Shown: positions 48,506 through 56,782, numbered from the stretch's first letter. The stretch is 64,000 bases of DNA from Methanothrix harundinacea 6Ac (GCF_000235565.1 NC_017527.1:1922001-1986000), one strand, 5' to 3'. Made by a program: numbers and translations. The notes: generated by a model not told the origin, from the letters alone.

Positions 48506-48524
48506 GAGCAGTCATCTATCCCGG

Positions 48525-48536
48525 AATATATTTAAA
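48525..48536. promoter_or_regulatory. AT-rich TATA element between divergent genes
   Basis: AATATATTTAAA reads as TATA on both strands. On the minus strand it lies about 25 bases from the SAP-like ATG. On the plus strand it would give a 50-base leader for the lipoprotein gene. Confidence 0.5.
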
Positions 48537-48611
48537 CATTATTTCGGGGATTCCGGTAAAGATCGATATCTTGATATGGGATATCGGGATAAATTATGGT
48601 GGGTGTCTTAT

Positions 48612-49757
48612 TTGAGGCTTTTACCAATAATTCTCTTGACCGCCCTCCTCCTCTCCGGGTGCGTGGAGAGGGAGGTGGCCGGGCCGGTGGCGGTGGAGGA
48701 GGCAGGAGTTCCGGCGGAGCCGGGATTATGGAACCCCGACGGCGTCATCGCCGAAGGCGAATACTCCGGATACGCCCTCCTCATAGGCCCCGAAGGGCTC
48801 GGCTATCCGGGCGGTGACCTGGAGGTCTTCTGGAGGACTGACGATGAACACCTCTACATGGCCCTCCGAGGGGAGACGACGGGCTGGTTGGCCATTGGTT
48901 TTTATCCCCGCGAATGGAAGAAGGGCGGTGATGTCGTCATCGGCCGGGTCAACGGGAGGGACGCGGTCGTCGAGGACCAGTACATCATCGACTTCTTCGG
49001 CCCCCACATCCCCGATGTAGAACTCAGCGGGACCGATGACATCCTGGAGTTCGGCGGCCTGGAGAAGGGCGGAGTGACGGTGATAGAGTTCAGGAGGAGG
49101 CTTGACACAGGTGACGAGTTCGATAGGGCGATAACCCCCGGCGAGGACCTCCCGATAATCTGGTCTATCTCCAGGTCGGAGGACTTAAAGCAGATCCACG
49201 ACGTCGCCCGGGCCGAAGGGATGCTCCGCCTCGGAGAGGAGACGGCGGGGCCTTCCGCCACCGCTCCTCTCTCAGCCGCGCAGCTGCAGGGGATGGCGTT
49301 CATCCTGGAGGAAGAGAGGATGGCAAGAGACCTTTACCTGGAGCTCTATAAGACGACTAGGCTTCCGATCTTCTTGGACGTCGCCAGATCCGAGGAGACC
49401 CACATCGCTTCGATCCTGACCCTCATGAAGAGGCGCGGCCTGTCTGCCCCGCCGGAGGCCCCTGGCGTCTATGCCGACGAGACCCTCCAGAAGATTTACG
49501 AGGACCTCCTCTCCGGAGCCGACGGCCCCGTGGTTGCCCTGGGGGCGGCAGCCCAGGTGGAGGAGGCCTCCGTCCACGACCTGCGGAAGGAGATCGAGGG
49601 GGCTCTCGAGCCTGATCTTATATCGGTCTATGGAGGGCTCATGGTGGGGTCGGAGAAGCACCTTCGGACCTTCGTCAGAGCCCTGGAAGAGCGGGGGGGA
49701 GAGTACAATCCCATGATCCTCAGCCAAGAGGAGTTTGACAGGATCGTCAGATACTGA
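48612..49757 (+). CDS. lipoprotein with DOMON-like and DUF2202 (ferritin-like) domains, paralogue 2
   Basis: A 381-residue predicted lipoprotein, same order as the gene at 13803. A signal peptide RLLPIILLTALLLSGC with lipobox precedes a DOMON-like domain (TGWLAIGFYPREW, GTDDILEFGG, IEFRRRLDTGDEFD). A DUF2202 helical domain follows (AFILEEERMARDLYLELYKTT, RSEETHIASILTLMKR, GSEKHLRTFVRALE). The His near the DOMON end (KQIHDVARAEG) is kept, but the Met-rich EWMKDADMIMG of paralogue 1 is EWKKGGDVVIG here. The frame is open far upstream. A TTG at 48612 starts the signal peptide cleanly after GGTGGGTG; ATG 48576 is the alternative. Confidence 0.8.
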   Translation: MRLLPIILLTALLLSGCVEREVAGPVAVEEAGVPAEPGLWNPDGVIAEGEYSGYALLIGPEGLGYPGGDLEVFWRTDDEHLYMALRGETTGWLAIGFYPREWKKGGDVVIGRVNGRDAVVEDQYIIDFFGPHIPDVELSGTDDILEFGGLEKGGVTVIEFRRRLDTGDEFDRAITPGEDLPIIWSISRSEDLKQIHDVARAEGMLRLGEETAGPSATAPLSAAQLQGMAFILEEERMARDLYLELYKTTRLPIFLDVARSEETHIASILTLMKRRGLSAPPEAPGVYADETLQKIYEDLLSGADGPVVALGAAAQVEEASVHDLRKEIEGALEPDLISVYGGLMVGSEKHLRTFVRALEERGGEYNPMILSQEEFDRIVRY

Positions 49758-49820
49758 TAGGATCGTCAGATAATGGAGGTATTCTGGAGGGCCGGAGACC
49801 TCCTCCCTCCCATCTCCACC

Positions 49821-50300
49821 TCAACTGCCCTCCTCATCTTCGGGGACGGGCCAGAGGTAGCAGAGATCCTTCGGCTCAGTCCAGCCGAAGGCGGAGTAGT
49901 GGTCCTGGTCCTTCCGGAGGAGGTTAGACCGGTGGGAGGCGTGAAACTCCTCGGAGCCGAACCAGGTGGGGAGAAATCCCTCCTCCCGCCCCTCGTACCT
50001 CCGGCGGAGCTCCGGGAGCTCTGCGCCGCCCATCTCCCGGTTCGCTTCCAGGATCTTCTCCTTGCAGGTGTCCCGATAGCCCCTTCTGGTCCACTCCTCG
50101 CAGATGACGACGCCGTAGAGGGCGAGAGCCTCGGGGTTTTTGGACCACATCTTCCATATCGGGTGATTCCTCCACCGGCTTTTTCCGTCCCGGCAGATCC
50201 GGAGGAGGACGAGGGCCTCCGACCTCTGCTTTCCCAGGCGCTGCCGATCCAGCACCTCGGCGGACCTCTTGAAGTCGGGGTAGGGGAGGAAGGTCTGCAT
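49821..50300 (-). CDS. Pyr_excise / MSMEG_6728-family protein
   Basis: A 159-residue protein matching the pyrimidine-dimer DNA glycosylase-like family. MQTFLPYPDFKRSAEVLDRQRLGKQRSEALVLL, RNHPIWKMWSKNPEALALYGVVICEEWTRRGYRDTC and FHASHRSNLLRKDQDHY are its conserved blocks. The family is related to T4 endonuclease V-type enzymes, but activity of this subgroup is unproven. GAGAGGGATC precedes the ATG. It lies downstream of the methyltransferase gene on the same strand. Confidence 0.82.
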   Translation of the reverse strand: MQTFLPYPDFKRSAEVLDRQRLGKQRSEALVLLRICRDGKSRWRNHPIWKMWSKNPEALALYGVVICEEWTRRGYRDTCKEKILEANREMGGAELPELRRRYEGREEGFLPTWFGSEEFHASHRSNLLRKDQDHYSAFGWTEPKDLCYLWPVPEDEEGS

Positions 50301-50368
50301 CTATTGATCCCTCTCATCGGGTTTTCTCTTCGTGGTGAGCGATCCTGCCTTAAAGACCCATTCTGCGA

Positions 50369-51082
50369 TCACGGCCTTCGGCCCGCCATCAGGGCGAGAG
50401 AGAGGTACTGCCAGAGGAGGTGGACCCGGTCGAAACCCGCCTCTCGCCACCAGCCGGCCTTCTGGGCCTTGCCGGCGTAGTGGTGGACCTCATCCTTCGC
50501 CCGCAGCCCCGATACGAAATCAGAGAGCTCAGGATCATCGATGAGCTCTCTTCTCGCCTCCATCAGCTCGGAGAACCAGACGACCATATCCGACTCCTCC
50601 TCGGCGTACCCCTCCACGGCGATCAGCCACCCCCCGGGCTTGAGAAGTTGAAAGCACTTTCCTATGGCGGACCTGTAGCTCTCGAAGTCCAGGTGCTCCA
50701 GGACCAGGGTGGAGACGACGGCGTCGAACTCGCTGGAGGCGAGGCCCAGGTCCCAGCCCTCGGCGGCGATGTCTGCGACCCTCGATCCGATCACCGATCC
50801 CGGCGAGATGGCAGCGATCTTCTCTTTCGCCGCCACCACCATAGAGGCGGAGCCGTCCAGGAGGAAGATCTCCGCGGCCGGCGACCTCTTGAGGATCGCG
50901 GCGGAGGCGTTCCCGGTGCCGCATCCCAGGTCCAGGACCCGAGGGGCGCTGCCGAGGAGCCGCTCTCCTATAAGAGCCGTCGTCTCGATGGCGGTCTCGT
51001 ACTCCGGGACCACCGTCGACTGGTAGAGGTCATAGGCCAGTGCGTGGCGATCGTAGCATCGGATGGTGGAGCCTTCGGGCAT
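50369..51082 (-). CDS. class I SAM-dependent methyltransferase
   Basis: A 237-residue Rossmann-fold methyltransferase. Motif I is VLDLGCGTGNASAAIL, the acidic loop is FLLDGSASMV, and motif post-I reads FDAVVSTLVLEHLDF with a LLKPGGWLIAVE motif. Substrate unknown; the small-molecule/quinone-type family (Methyltransf_25/11) is likely. ATG 51082 fits the usual N-terminus (YDRHALAYD). Located 68 bases upstream of the Pyr_excise-type gene. Confidence 0.87.
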   Translation of the reverse strand: MPEGSTIRCYDRHALAYDLYQSTVVPEYETAIETTALIGERLLGSAPRVLDLGCGTGNASAAILKRSPAAEIFLLDGSASMVVAAKEKIAAISPGSVIGSRVADIAAEGWDLGLASSEFDAVVSTLVLEHLDFESYRSAIGKCFQLLKPGGWLIAVEGYAEEESDMVVWFSELMEARRELIDDPELSDFVSGLRAKDEVHHYAGKAQKAGWWREAGFDRVHLLWQYLSLALMAGRRP

Positions 51083-51322
51083 CTTCGATCACTTTAGATT
51101 ATTCTCGATCTCACGGTCGATACTTCTGATTCGGTTCTCATTTTCTGTCTCCTCGCCGTCTGCATGGATAATTTGGGCAACTCTTATTCTGTGATCTCCG
51201 TTAAAGATAGAACGCTTGTGGGAGCCATAAGCAAAACGGCCTCATCTCGAGGTAGGTCAGATCTATCTTGAAGAGCGCTATGTTATTTATATTGTTATCT
51301 TCTATTCCATAAAAGAAGATGA

Positions 51323-51652
51323 ATGGGGACTGAAATGACGGGCTCAAACAAAGAGGAAGAGGGATCCCTCGACGAGATTCTATATATCCTCAGTAAGAAC
51401 AAGCCAGTTCTCGCCGAGCGCTACAAGGTGAAATCTCTTGGCGTCTTCGGCTCCCAGGTGAGGGGCGAGGCTCGGAGAGATAGCGATGTCGACATCCTGG
51501 TGGAGTTCGAGGAGACCCCAGACCTCTTCAGGTTCATGGACCTGGAGGATGACCTGGTCGCTCTTCTCAGGCGAAGGGTGGACCTGGTCACAAAGCGCGC
51601 TCTAAAGGGCAATATTGGAAAGAGGATCCTGAGCGAGGTCGTTGAGGTGTGA
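51323..51652 (+). CDS. mntA: MntA-type minimal nucleotidyltransferase (antitoxin)
   Basis: A 109-residue minimal nucleotidyltransferase. The catalytic motif GSQVRGEARRDSDVDILVEF has Gly-Ser at 43-44 and the Asp pair at 55 and 57. MntA neutralises HepT by adding AMP residues to it. The ATG at 51323 is the first; ATG 51335 is an alternative. A TATTTATATT element lies about 35 bases upstream. The stop overlaps the HepT GTG start (GTGA). Confidence 0.9.
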   Translation: MGTEMTGSNKEEEGSLDEILYILSKNKPVLAERYKVKSLGVFGSQVRGEARRDSDVDILVEFEETPDLFRFMDLEDDLVALLRRRVDLVTKRALKGNIGKRILSEVVEV

Positions 51653-51987
51653 AAGAAAAAAGAGACCATCTCGATTATCTGCAGGATATACTCTCCATGA
51701 TCGAAAAGGTCGAGGAGTTTACCGAAGACCTTTCTCTGGAGGAGTTCGAGGAGAGCGAGATGGTTTACTTTGCTGTGATCCGCGCACTCGAGGTCATGGG
51801 GGAGGCCGCAAAGCAAGTCCCTACAGAGGTGAAACGGAGGTATCCGGAAGTCCCCTGGAGCAGAATGGCCGGTATGAGGGATAAAATGATCCACGGATAC
51901 TTCGGAGTAGACCTGCATATCGTTTGGGAGACGGCAACTCGTTCCATCCCCAATACAATCATTCGCTCACCTCATACAGCATCATAA
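51649..51987 (+). CDS. hepT: HepT-type HEPN RNase toxin
   Basis: A 112-residue HEPN (DUF86) protein. The RNase motif R-x4-H is at Arg77 and His82 (RDKMIHGYF), with Tyr84 in the position modified by MntA. The rest (DYLQDILSMIEKVEEF, FAVIRALEVMGEAAKQVP) fits the family. The GTG start overlaps the MntA stop. Together they form a type VII toxin-antitoxin pair. Confidence 0.92.
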   Translation: MKEKRDHLDYLQDILSMIEKVEEFTEDLSLEEFEESEMVYFAVIRALEVMGEAAKQVPTEVKRRYPEVPWSRMAGMRDKMIHGYFGVDLHIVWETATRSIPNTIIRSPHTAS

Positions 51988-52246
51988 GCCCCTTTATTAG
52001 ATATTTTGGGTCTTTGAGGACGCCGCCAGCAGTTTTATCTTCATCACCTCCAAGCGAGACGCATTTGAAACGAATCGGTCTTTCCCCCCCCCCGGCCGAC
52101 CGAAACCTTTATATTCGACAAATGCCGAAGTACAGCACGGCATTTAACGTGCCATTTCCTCCCTCCTTTACCCTCTATTTTTTTCTTCATCTCCTCCAGG
52201 CAAAACCATCTCTTTGAACCTTGGTCCCTCTACCTTTTTCGTCTCC

Positions 52247-52254
52247 TTTAAATA
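52247..52254 (+). promoter_or_regulatory. TATA box of the MoxR-VWA operon (leaderless)
   Basis: TTTAAATA about 25-30 bases before the ATG at 52279, with no ribosome binding site in between, so the first gene of the operon is probably leaderless. Confidence 0.6.
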
Positions 52255-52278
52255 AGACCAGATCCCCCTTTTCACCAT

Positions 52279-53574
52279 ATGCCCGACCCTCTCCGGAAGA
52301 TCGAAGACCTGGCCTGCGCCCTCCAGGAGCTACGCCTCCACGTAGGCGCCGCCGACCTCCAGGTGGCGGACCGGAAGGTGAACGGCCAGCTCTACCTCTC
52401 CCTCGCCAACGCCTGTCTGAGGAACAGGGCGGCCCTCCTCTACGGCGGGATGGGGGCGAACAAGACGACTCTGGTGAACCTTTTGGGCTCGGCCTTCACC
52501 GGCCTCTCCTTCGACGAGGTGGAGAACCTGATGATCACCGGCCACCCGGAGCAGACCGAGGAGAAGATCGTGGGTTTCATCGACCCGCGCCAGTGGTCCT
52601 GCCTCCCCCACCCGTCGGGATCTCCGGGCGAGGAGCCCTCACCCATCCAGGTCCTCTGGACCCCCTGGGCCCGATCGAGGTGGAAGGTGATAAACGAGAT
52701 CAACCGGTTCCCCTCCGGAAAGCAGAACCTCTTCCTCGAGCTCCTCCAGAAGAGGAAGATCGGCTACGCTGGAGAGACCCTGGAGCTCGGAGACACCTGC
52801 TACTTCGCCACCATGAACCCGGACTTCTCCGCCACTTACCCCCTGGACGAGGCGCTCCTCGACAGGATATCGATCTCTGTCCCGGCGGCCCAGCCCGACT
52901 TCCTCGCCGGCCTAGCCCTGGCGGAACGGGAGCGGGAGGTCTCCGAGCTGGCGGAGGCCCTTCCGAGGCTCACCGCCGAGGAGTTTAGGGAGCTGCCAGG
53001 GCTCGTCGCAGGAGTCCGCCTCGACGGCCAGGTGGAGCTCTCGATAATATCCCTCCTCCGGGACTTCACCCTCTGTGAGAGGGCCCCCTCCTTCGACAAG
53101 ACCCAGCTCACGGGCGGATCGAAGCCGAGCCGGGGGCTCTGCGCCGGATGCCACTACTTCAACAACCCCGAGGTCTGCTGCTGGCAGGTGGACGAGGGGC
53201 TCTCCGACAGGGTGAGGCAGGACCTCAGGTCCTACACCAGGGCCGTCGCCCTCCTCCTCGGCCTCGACGGCTCCGACGGGTTGATCGAGGTCATGAGGGC
53301 CGTCGCCCCTTACGTCATCTGGCATCGGGTCTCCCCCGACAGGACGATGCTGGAGCGCCCCCCCTACTACGGAGCCGGGCGGCTCCAGTACGTCCGGGAC
53401 CTCGTCGAGAAGAGCATCAACAGGACCCTGAACGAGAGGGGCGAGATGAACATCATCTTCGCCCGGGCCGTCGACGGCGAGATCTCTTCACAGGAGGCGC
53501 TGGAGGAGCTCTCAAAGAGCGACGACCCGATAGCGAGGCTCGACTATGTCAAGGCCCTGGAGAGGATGGTTTGA
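52279..53574 (+). CDS. MoxR-type AAA+ ATPase with unusual Walker residues and a Cys cluster
   Basis: A 431-residue AAA+ ATPase of the MoxR/Mg-chelatase group. The P-loop reads GGMGANKTT (56-64), with Asn61 where Gly is normal. Walker B reads KVINEINR, with Asn139 in place of Asp and Glu140 kept. Sensor 1 is CYFATMNPDFSATYPLDEALLDRI, normal for the family. A cysteine group (Cys266, Cys288, Cys291, Cys300, Cys301 in CAGCHYFNNPEVCC) follows and may bind Zn or Fe-S. The gene starts a three-gene operon; its stop overlaps the next TTG start. MoxR proteins pair with VWA partners to remodel or load cofactors into target enzymes. Target unknown. Confidence 0.88.
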   Translation: MPDPLRKIEDLACALQELRLHVGAADLQVADRKVNGQLYLSLANACLRNRAALLYGGMGANKTTLVNLLGSAFTGLSFDEVENLMITGHPEQTEEKIVGFIDPRQWSCLPHPSGSPGEEPSPIQVLWTPWARSRWKVINEINRFPSGKQNLFLELLQKRKIGYAGETLELGDTCYFATMNPDFSATYPLDEALLDRISISVPAAQPDFLAGLALAEREREVSELAEALPRLTAEEFRELPGLVAGVRLDGQVELSIISLLRDFTLCERAPSFDKTQLTGGSKPSRGLCAGCHYFNNPEVCCWQVDEGLSDRVRQDLRSYTRAVALLLGLDGSDGLIEVMRAVAPYVIWHRVSPDRTMLERPPYYGAGRLQYVRDLVEKSINRTLNERGEMNIIFARAVDGEISSQEALEELSKSDDPIARLDYVKALERMV

Positions 53575-54407
53575 AGCTGAAGGGGCTGATGGAGGAGGCG
53601 TACCGGGGAAGGGTGAGGGAGAAGAAGAGGCTTGAAGAGAGGAGGGGCGAGTTTCTCCTGGGGTTTGAGGACCTGGCCGCGAGGCTGAAGGAGAGGCCGA
53701 AGAGGGAGGAGGTGGAGCTCCTCGCGCCCCAGGACGGCGAATCGATCCGGGAACTCCTCATGTCCGCCTCCCCCCGGGACAAGAAGGAGGGAACGATCTG
53801 GGGATATCTCACCAGCATCGCCGCTGAGAGGCTCCCATCGCCCCTGGTGATCCCCCCCCGGAACTATGCGGGGCTGGAGCTGGCGGGTGGGACTCTGATC
53901 CTGGACGGCGGAACGCCCCCCTCCGGCGGGGCGGAGAAGGCTCCTTGGAGGAGGGCTCACCACCTGGGGGAGAGGATGTCGGGGGGGAGGCTCGTCGTCC
54001 TGGGTGGCGCTGGCGACTACCTGGGGCAGGAGATGAGGGGCGGGGGGATTGTAGCCCTCTCCTGCGGGGATTACGCCTTCAGGAAGATGGCCGGCGGATG
54101 GGGTGTCGTCCGGGGGGCGGCTGGAAACTACCTGGCTGTAGGAAACTCCGGAGGGAGGGTGGTGGTGAAGGGCGGGGCAGGGGCGAGGTCGGGGTGGCTG
54201 ATGAGGTCGGGTAGGATCAGAATAGGTGGAGATGCGGGCGAGTACCTGGGGCTGATGATGAGGGGAGGGGAGATCTCGGTCGGGGGCGGGGCCGGAGCCA
54301 GGGCCGGCTGGAGGATGAAGGGCGGCCTGATCGAGGCCGGGGATTACGGTCCGGAGGCGGGGGCTGAGAGGGTTGGGGGGAGACTCCTCCGAAGAGAGGA
54401 TCTCTGA
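53571..54407 (+). CDS. FwdC-like GXGXG beta-helix protein in a MoxR-VWA operon
   Basis: A 278-residue protein. The first 130 residues are charged and helical (MEEAYRGRVREKKRLEERRG). From about residue 136 there are six or seven 18-20-residue turns such as GGRLVVLGGAGDYLGQEMRGG, GRVVVKGGAGARSGWLM, RIRIGGDAGEYLGLMMRGG and EISVGGGAGARAGWRMKGG. This Gly-rich pattern is the right-handed beta-helix of formylmethanofuran dehydrogenase subunit C and glutamate synthase GXGXG domains. The TTG start overlaps the MoxR stop (TTGA), with GGAGAGGATGG upstream; ATG 53589 is a second option. No catalytic residues seen; a docking or structural role is inferred. Confidence 0.8.
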   Translation: MKLKGLMEEAYRGRVREKKRLEERRGEFLLGFEDLAARLKERPKREEVELLAPQDGESIRELLMSASPRDKKEGTIWGYLTSIAAERLPSPLVIPPRNYAGLELAGGTLILDGGTPPSGGAEKAPWRRAHHLGERMSGGRLVVLGGAGDYLGQEMRGGGIVALSCGDYAFRKMAGGWGVVRGAAGNYLAVGNSGGRVVVKGGAGARSGWLMRSGRIRIGGDAGEYLGLMMRGGEISVGGGAGARAGWRMKGGLIEAGDYGPEAGAERVGGRLLRREDL

Positions 54408-55917
54408 GATCTGGGAGAGGTCCAGGTCCAACTGGCACCGCCCCCAGCTCCCAAGGCCGATCGTCTACGGGTCCGGAGGGGGCGAGGGGTTTCCCTTCAG
54501 AAGCTATCGGATCGTCGTCGGGGAAGATGAGCTTGAGAGGGGCGATCTCTATATCGAGAACCTCTTCGACCACCTGATCGTCCACTACCTCTTATGCCCC
54601 CGGTCCCTCGATACGGCGGGAAGGCTCGCCCTGGCGGCCCTGGCCGGCCTTGAGGGCCGCTCCGATGGCCTGGCGAGGCGGATGGTGAACATCTTCTCCG
54701 ACATCGTCGTCGATACCTTCCGCCTCCAGAGGAGCGAGGAGGACGAGGAGAAGGTCCTCCTCGGCTGGAGGGAGCTGGCAAGGCGGGAGCTATCACCCCT
54801 GGACGGGGCGGTGGTGGGGCTGTTGGGGCTGCTCTGGGGGGTAGACCTACCCTGCCGGGACCGGCCTGAGGCGGAGGAGCTCCTCTCGATCTTCAGCTGG
54901 GGGGTGAAGGATAGGTCGAGGTGGCCGAGGCAGTGCCAGCAGATGGCGAGGACCCTCGGGGCCCTGGCCCCGGGGATCCTGGGGGGCGGGAGGGTTCCAT
55001 CGATGGAGGGGCTGGGAGGAGACGCTCCCTCGCCCCCCCTCTCGGGGATAGCCTCGGAGGTGGAGCCGGAGGAGTACCGCAAGGCCCTCTCGGTCCTGGG
55101 GATCGATGGGGACCTCGTCCGATGGTACCGGGACCAGAGCTACAGCATCGTGATCAGGCCTGCAGGGATCGCCAAAAAGAGCTTCTACCCCTCGGGGCTC
55201 GTCAAGTGGAGGTTCTCGGATCCTCCCAGCGAGCTGGACGTCCCCTACTCCCTCAGCCTCGCGCCCCGGCTCATCCCCGGAGTCACCACCTACAGGAGAA
55301 GCCAGGAGTGGTGCGGGATGAAGGCGGGGAGCGAGCGGGTCCCCGACCTCCTCGTCGTCCTGGACAGCAGCGGCTCGATGGACGGCCACCGCCGGGGGAC
55401 GAAGACCCACGCGGCGACCCTCGCCGCCTTCAAGGCGAGCATCTTCGCCCATTCCCGGGGGGCGGAGGTGGCGGCGATCAGCTTCAGCGACCGGATGGTT
55501 ATCCAGAAGTGGACGAGGGATATAGCCGCCGTAGAAATGGTCCTCGTCCAGCACCTGGGGTCCCGGACCCACATCCCCGGCCAGGAGGTGCTGAATCTCA
55601 CGAAGGAGAGGCCCGGCTGCCTCATCCTCTGCATCACCGACACCCACATCCAGAACCTCTACGGCGAATGGGAGGCCATCCAGGAGGCGGCAGCCATAGG
55701 AAGGTTCGTCCTCTTCTCCATCGACGAGGCTAACAAGAACAGGCTGGTGGAGGAGGCCCTCGGAGAGCTGGGAGCCGTCTACCACATAAACCGCCTCGAC
55801 GACCTCCTCTCCCTCGTCATCGAGACCGCCGAGGAGGCCTATCGCCCCCGGGAGGCTCGGCGGGGGCGGAGCAACGGGGAAAGTTTTATCTCCTCCGAGC
55901 GAATGGGGTCAGGCTGA
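54373..55917 (+). CDS. VWA-domain protein, partner of the MoxR ATPase
   Basis: A 514-residue cytoplasmic protein. The N-terminal 300 residues are mainly helical with no clear family. The C-terminal von Willebrand A domain (about 325-490) has a full MIDAS: DSSGS at 331-335, Thr in SRTHIPG, and Asp in CITDTHIQN. The only start is TTG 54373, which overlaps the previous gene by 35 bases. In CbbO, NorD and CoxE systems, a VWA protein recruits the AAA+ partner to its client metalloenzyme. No signal peptide. A tRNA gene begins 4 bases after its stop, and the tRNA promoter lies inside its 3' end. Confidence 0.85.
   Translation: MGGDSSEERISEIWERSRSNWHRPQLPRPIVYGSGGGEGFPFRSYRIVVGEDELERGDLYIENLFDHLIVHYLLCPRSLDTAGRLALAALAGLEGRSDGLARRMVNIFSDIVVDTFRLQRSEEDEEKVLLGWRELARRELSPLDGAVVGLLGLLWGVDLPCRDRPEAEELLSIFSWGVKDRSRWPRQCQQMARTLGALAPGILGGGRVPSMEGLGGDAPSPPLSGIASEVEPEEYRKALSVLGIDGDLVRWYRDQSYSIVIRPAGIAKKSFYPSGLVKWRFSDPPSELDVPYSLSLAPRLIPGVTTYRRSQEWCGMKAGSERVPDLLVVLDSSGSMDGHRRGTKTHAATLAAFKASIFAHSRGAEVAAISFSDRMVIQKWTRDIAAVEMVLVQHLGSRTHIPGQEVLNLTKERPGCLILCITDTHIQNLYGEWEAIQEAAAIGRFVLFSIDEANKNRLVEEALGELGAVYHINRLDDLLSLVIETAEEAYRPREARRGRSNGESFISSERMGSG
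55883..55890 (+). promoter_or_regulatory. TATA box of tRNA-His inside the VWA coding region
   Basis: GTTTTATC lies 31-38 bases before the tRNA 5' end and within the last codons of the VWA gene. Confidence 0.5.
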
Positions 55918-55920
55918 AGT

Positions 55921-55993
55921 GCCGGGGTAGGGTAGTTGGACATCCTTTGGGACTGTGGATCCCATGACCCGGGTTCGAATCCCGGCTCCGGCC
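55921..55993 (+). tRNA. tRNA-His (anticodon GUG)
   Basis: A full cloverleaf. Acceptor stem GCCGGGG pairs with CTCCGGC (one G-U). The D arm contains GGGTAGTTGGACATCC. The anticodon arm UGGGA/UCCCA holds a CUGUGGA loop with anticodon GUG. The T arm is CCGGG-TTCGAAT-CCCGG. The discriminator C73 is the tRNA-His identity base; CCA is not encoded (CTA follows). The base before G1 is T, so G-1 would be added after transcription. Confidence 0.95.
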
Positions 55994-56044
55994 CTAACTA
56001 ACCGACCGATTTTCCATCACCATCCCCCACCTATTCATTCCCCC

Positions 56045-56064
56045 CCCCGGCATTCATGCCGGGG
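56045..56064. repeat. 9-bp stem hairpin after tRNA-His
   Basis: CCCCGGCAT and ATGCCGGGG form a perfect stem with a 2-base centre. Located 52 bases after the tRNA in a C-rich stretch; it could help terminate the operon/tRNA transcript or bind a protein. Confidence 0.5.
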
Positions 56065-56167
56065 AAGGGATTCGCGGGGTCTTATCAGATCGAAAAGAAA
56101 AAAAATTACGTGGAGAGGTCTAAAGGGTCCCGCCTCCTTGCTGATCGACGGGCAGGACCCGAGACCC

Positions 56168-56782
56168 TCAGCCGACGATCTTAGACGTGATCTCTGCAAT
56201 GTGCTTTCCCTGGAACCGGGCGGCAGCAAGCTCCGTCTCGCTCGGCCACCTCTCGCCAGCTCTACCTACGATGGTGGAGGCCCCGTAGGGGGAACCCCCG
56301 GCGACGGAGTCGATCCTCCTCTGGTTCTCGAAGGTGTAGGGGAGGCCGACGACGATCATCCCCAGGTGGAGGAGGGTCGGGATGAAGGCGAGGATCGCCG
56401 CCTCCTGGCCGCCGTGCTGGGACCCGGAGGAGACGAAGACCCCTCCCACCTTCCCCACCAGGAGGTTATTCCTCCAGAGGTCGCCGGTGGAGTCGAGGAA
56501 GCTCCTCATCTGCCCCGCCATGTTCCCCAGGTAGGAAGGCGTCCCGAAGACTATGGCATCCGCCTCCGCCAGCTCCTCGACTCTGCAGACCGGAACCTCT
56601 GAGAAGATCTCCGCCGCCTCGGCGGAGGCCCCCCTCCTTGCCAGCTCCGCCTCCGAGAGGGTCTCGGGGACCCGGCGCATTTCGACCTTTGCTCCCTTCA
56701 CCTGGTGGGCTCCCTCGGCCACCGCCTCGGCCAGCCGGTGGGTGTGGCCGTTCATGGTGTAGTATAATACCAGTACCTTCAA
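56168..56782 (-). CDS. wrbA: WrbA-family NAD(P)H:quinone oxidoreductase
   Basis: A 204-residue flavodoxin-like protein. The FMN phosphate loop is YYTMNGHTHRLAEA, and the family blocks FGTPSYLGNMAGQMRSFLDSTG, VFVSSGSQHGGQE and GGSPYGASTI are present. It reduces quinones by two electrons. The start is TTG, preceded by GGAGGT with six-base spacing. It faces the tRNA side; rubrerythrin lies upstream on the same strand. Confidence 0.92.
   Translation of the reverse strand: MKVLVLYYTMNGHTHRLAEAVAEGAHQVKGAKVEMRRVPETLSEAELARRGASAEAAEIFSEVPVCRVEELAEADAIVFGTPSYLGNMAGQMRSFLDSTGDLWRNNLLVGKVGGVFVSSGSQHGGQEAAILAFIPTLLHLGMIVVGLPYTFENQRRIDSVAGGSPYGASTIVGRAGERWPSETELAAARFQGKHIAEITSKIVG

Noticed and set aside
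53148-53570. Upstream extension of the FwdC-like frame
   Set aside because: Lies inside the MoxR gene in another frame and shows biased Arg/Pro/Gly composition; the TTG at 53571 is the likely start.
54217-54585. Reverse frame opposite the FwdC-like/VWA junction
   Set aside because: Proline-rich shadow without support.
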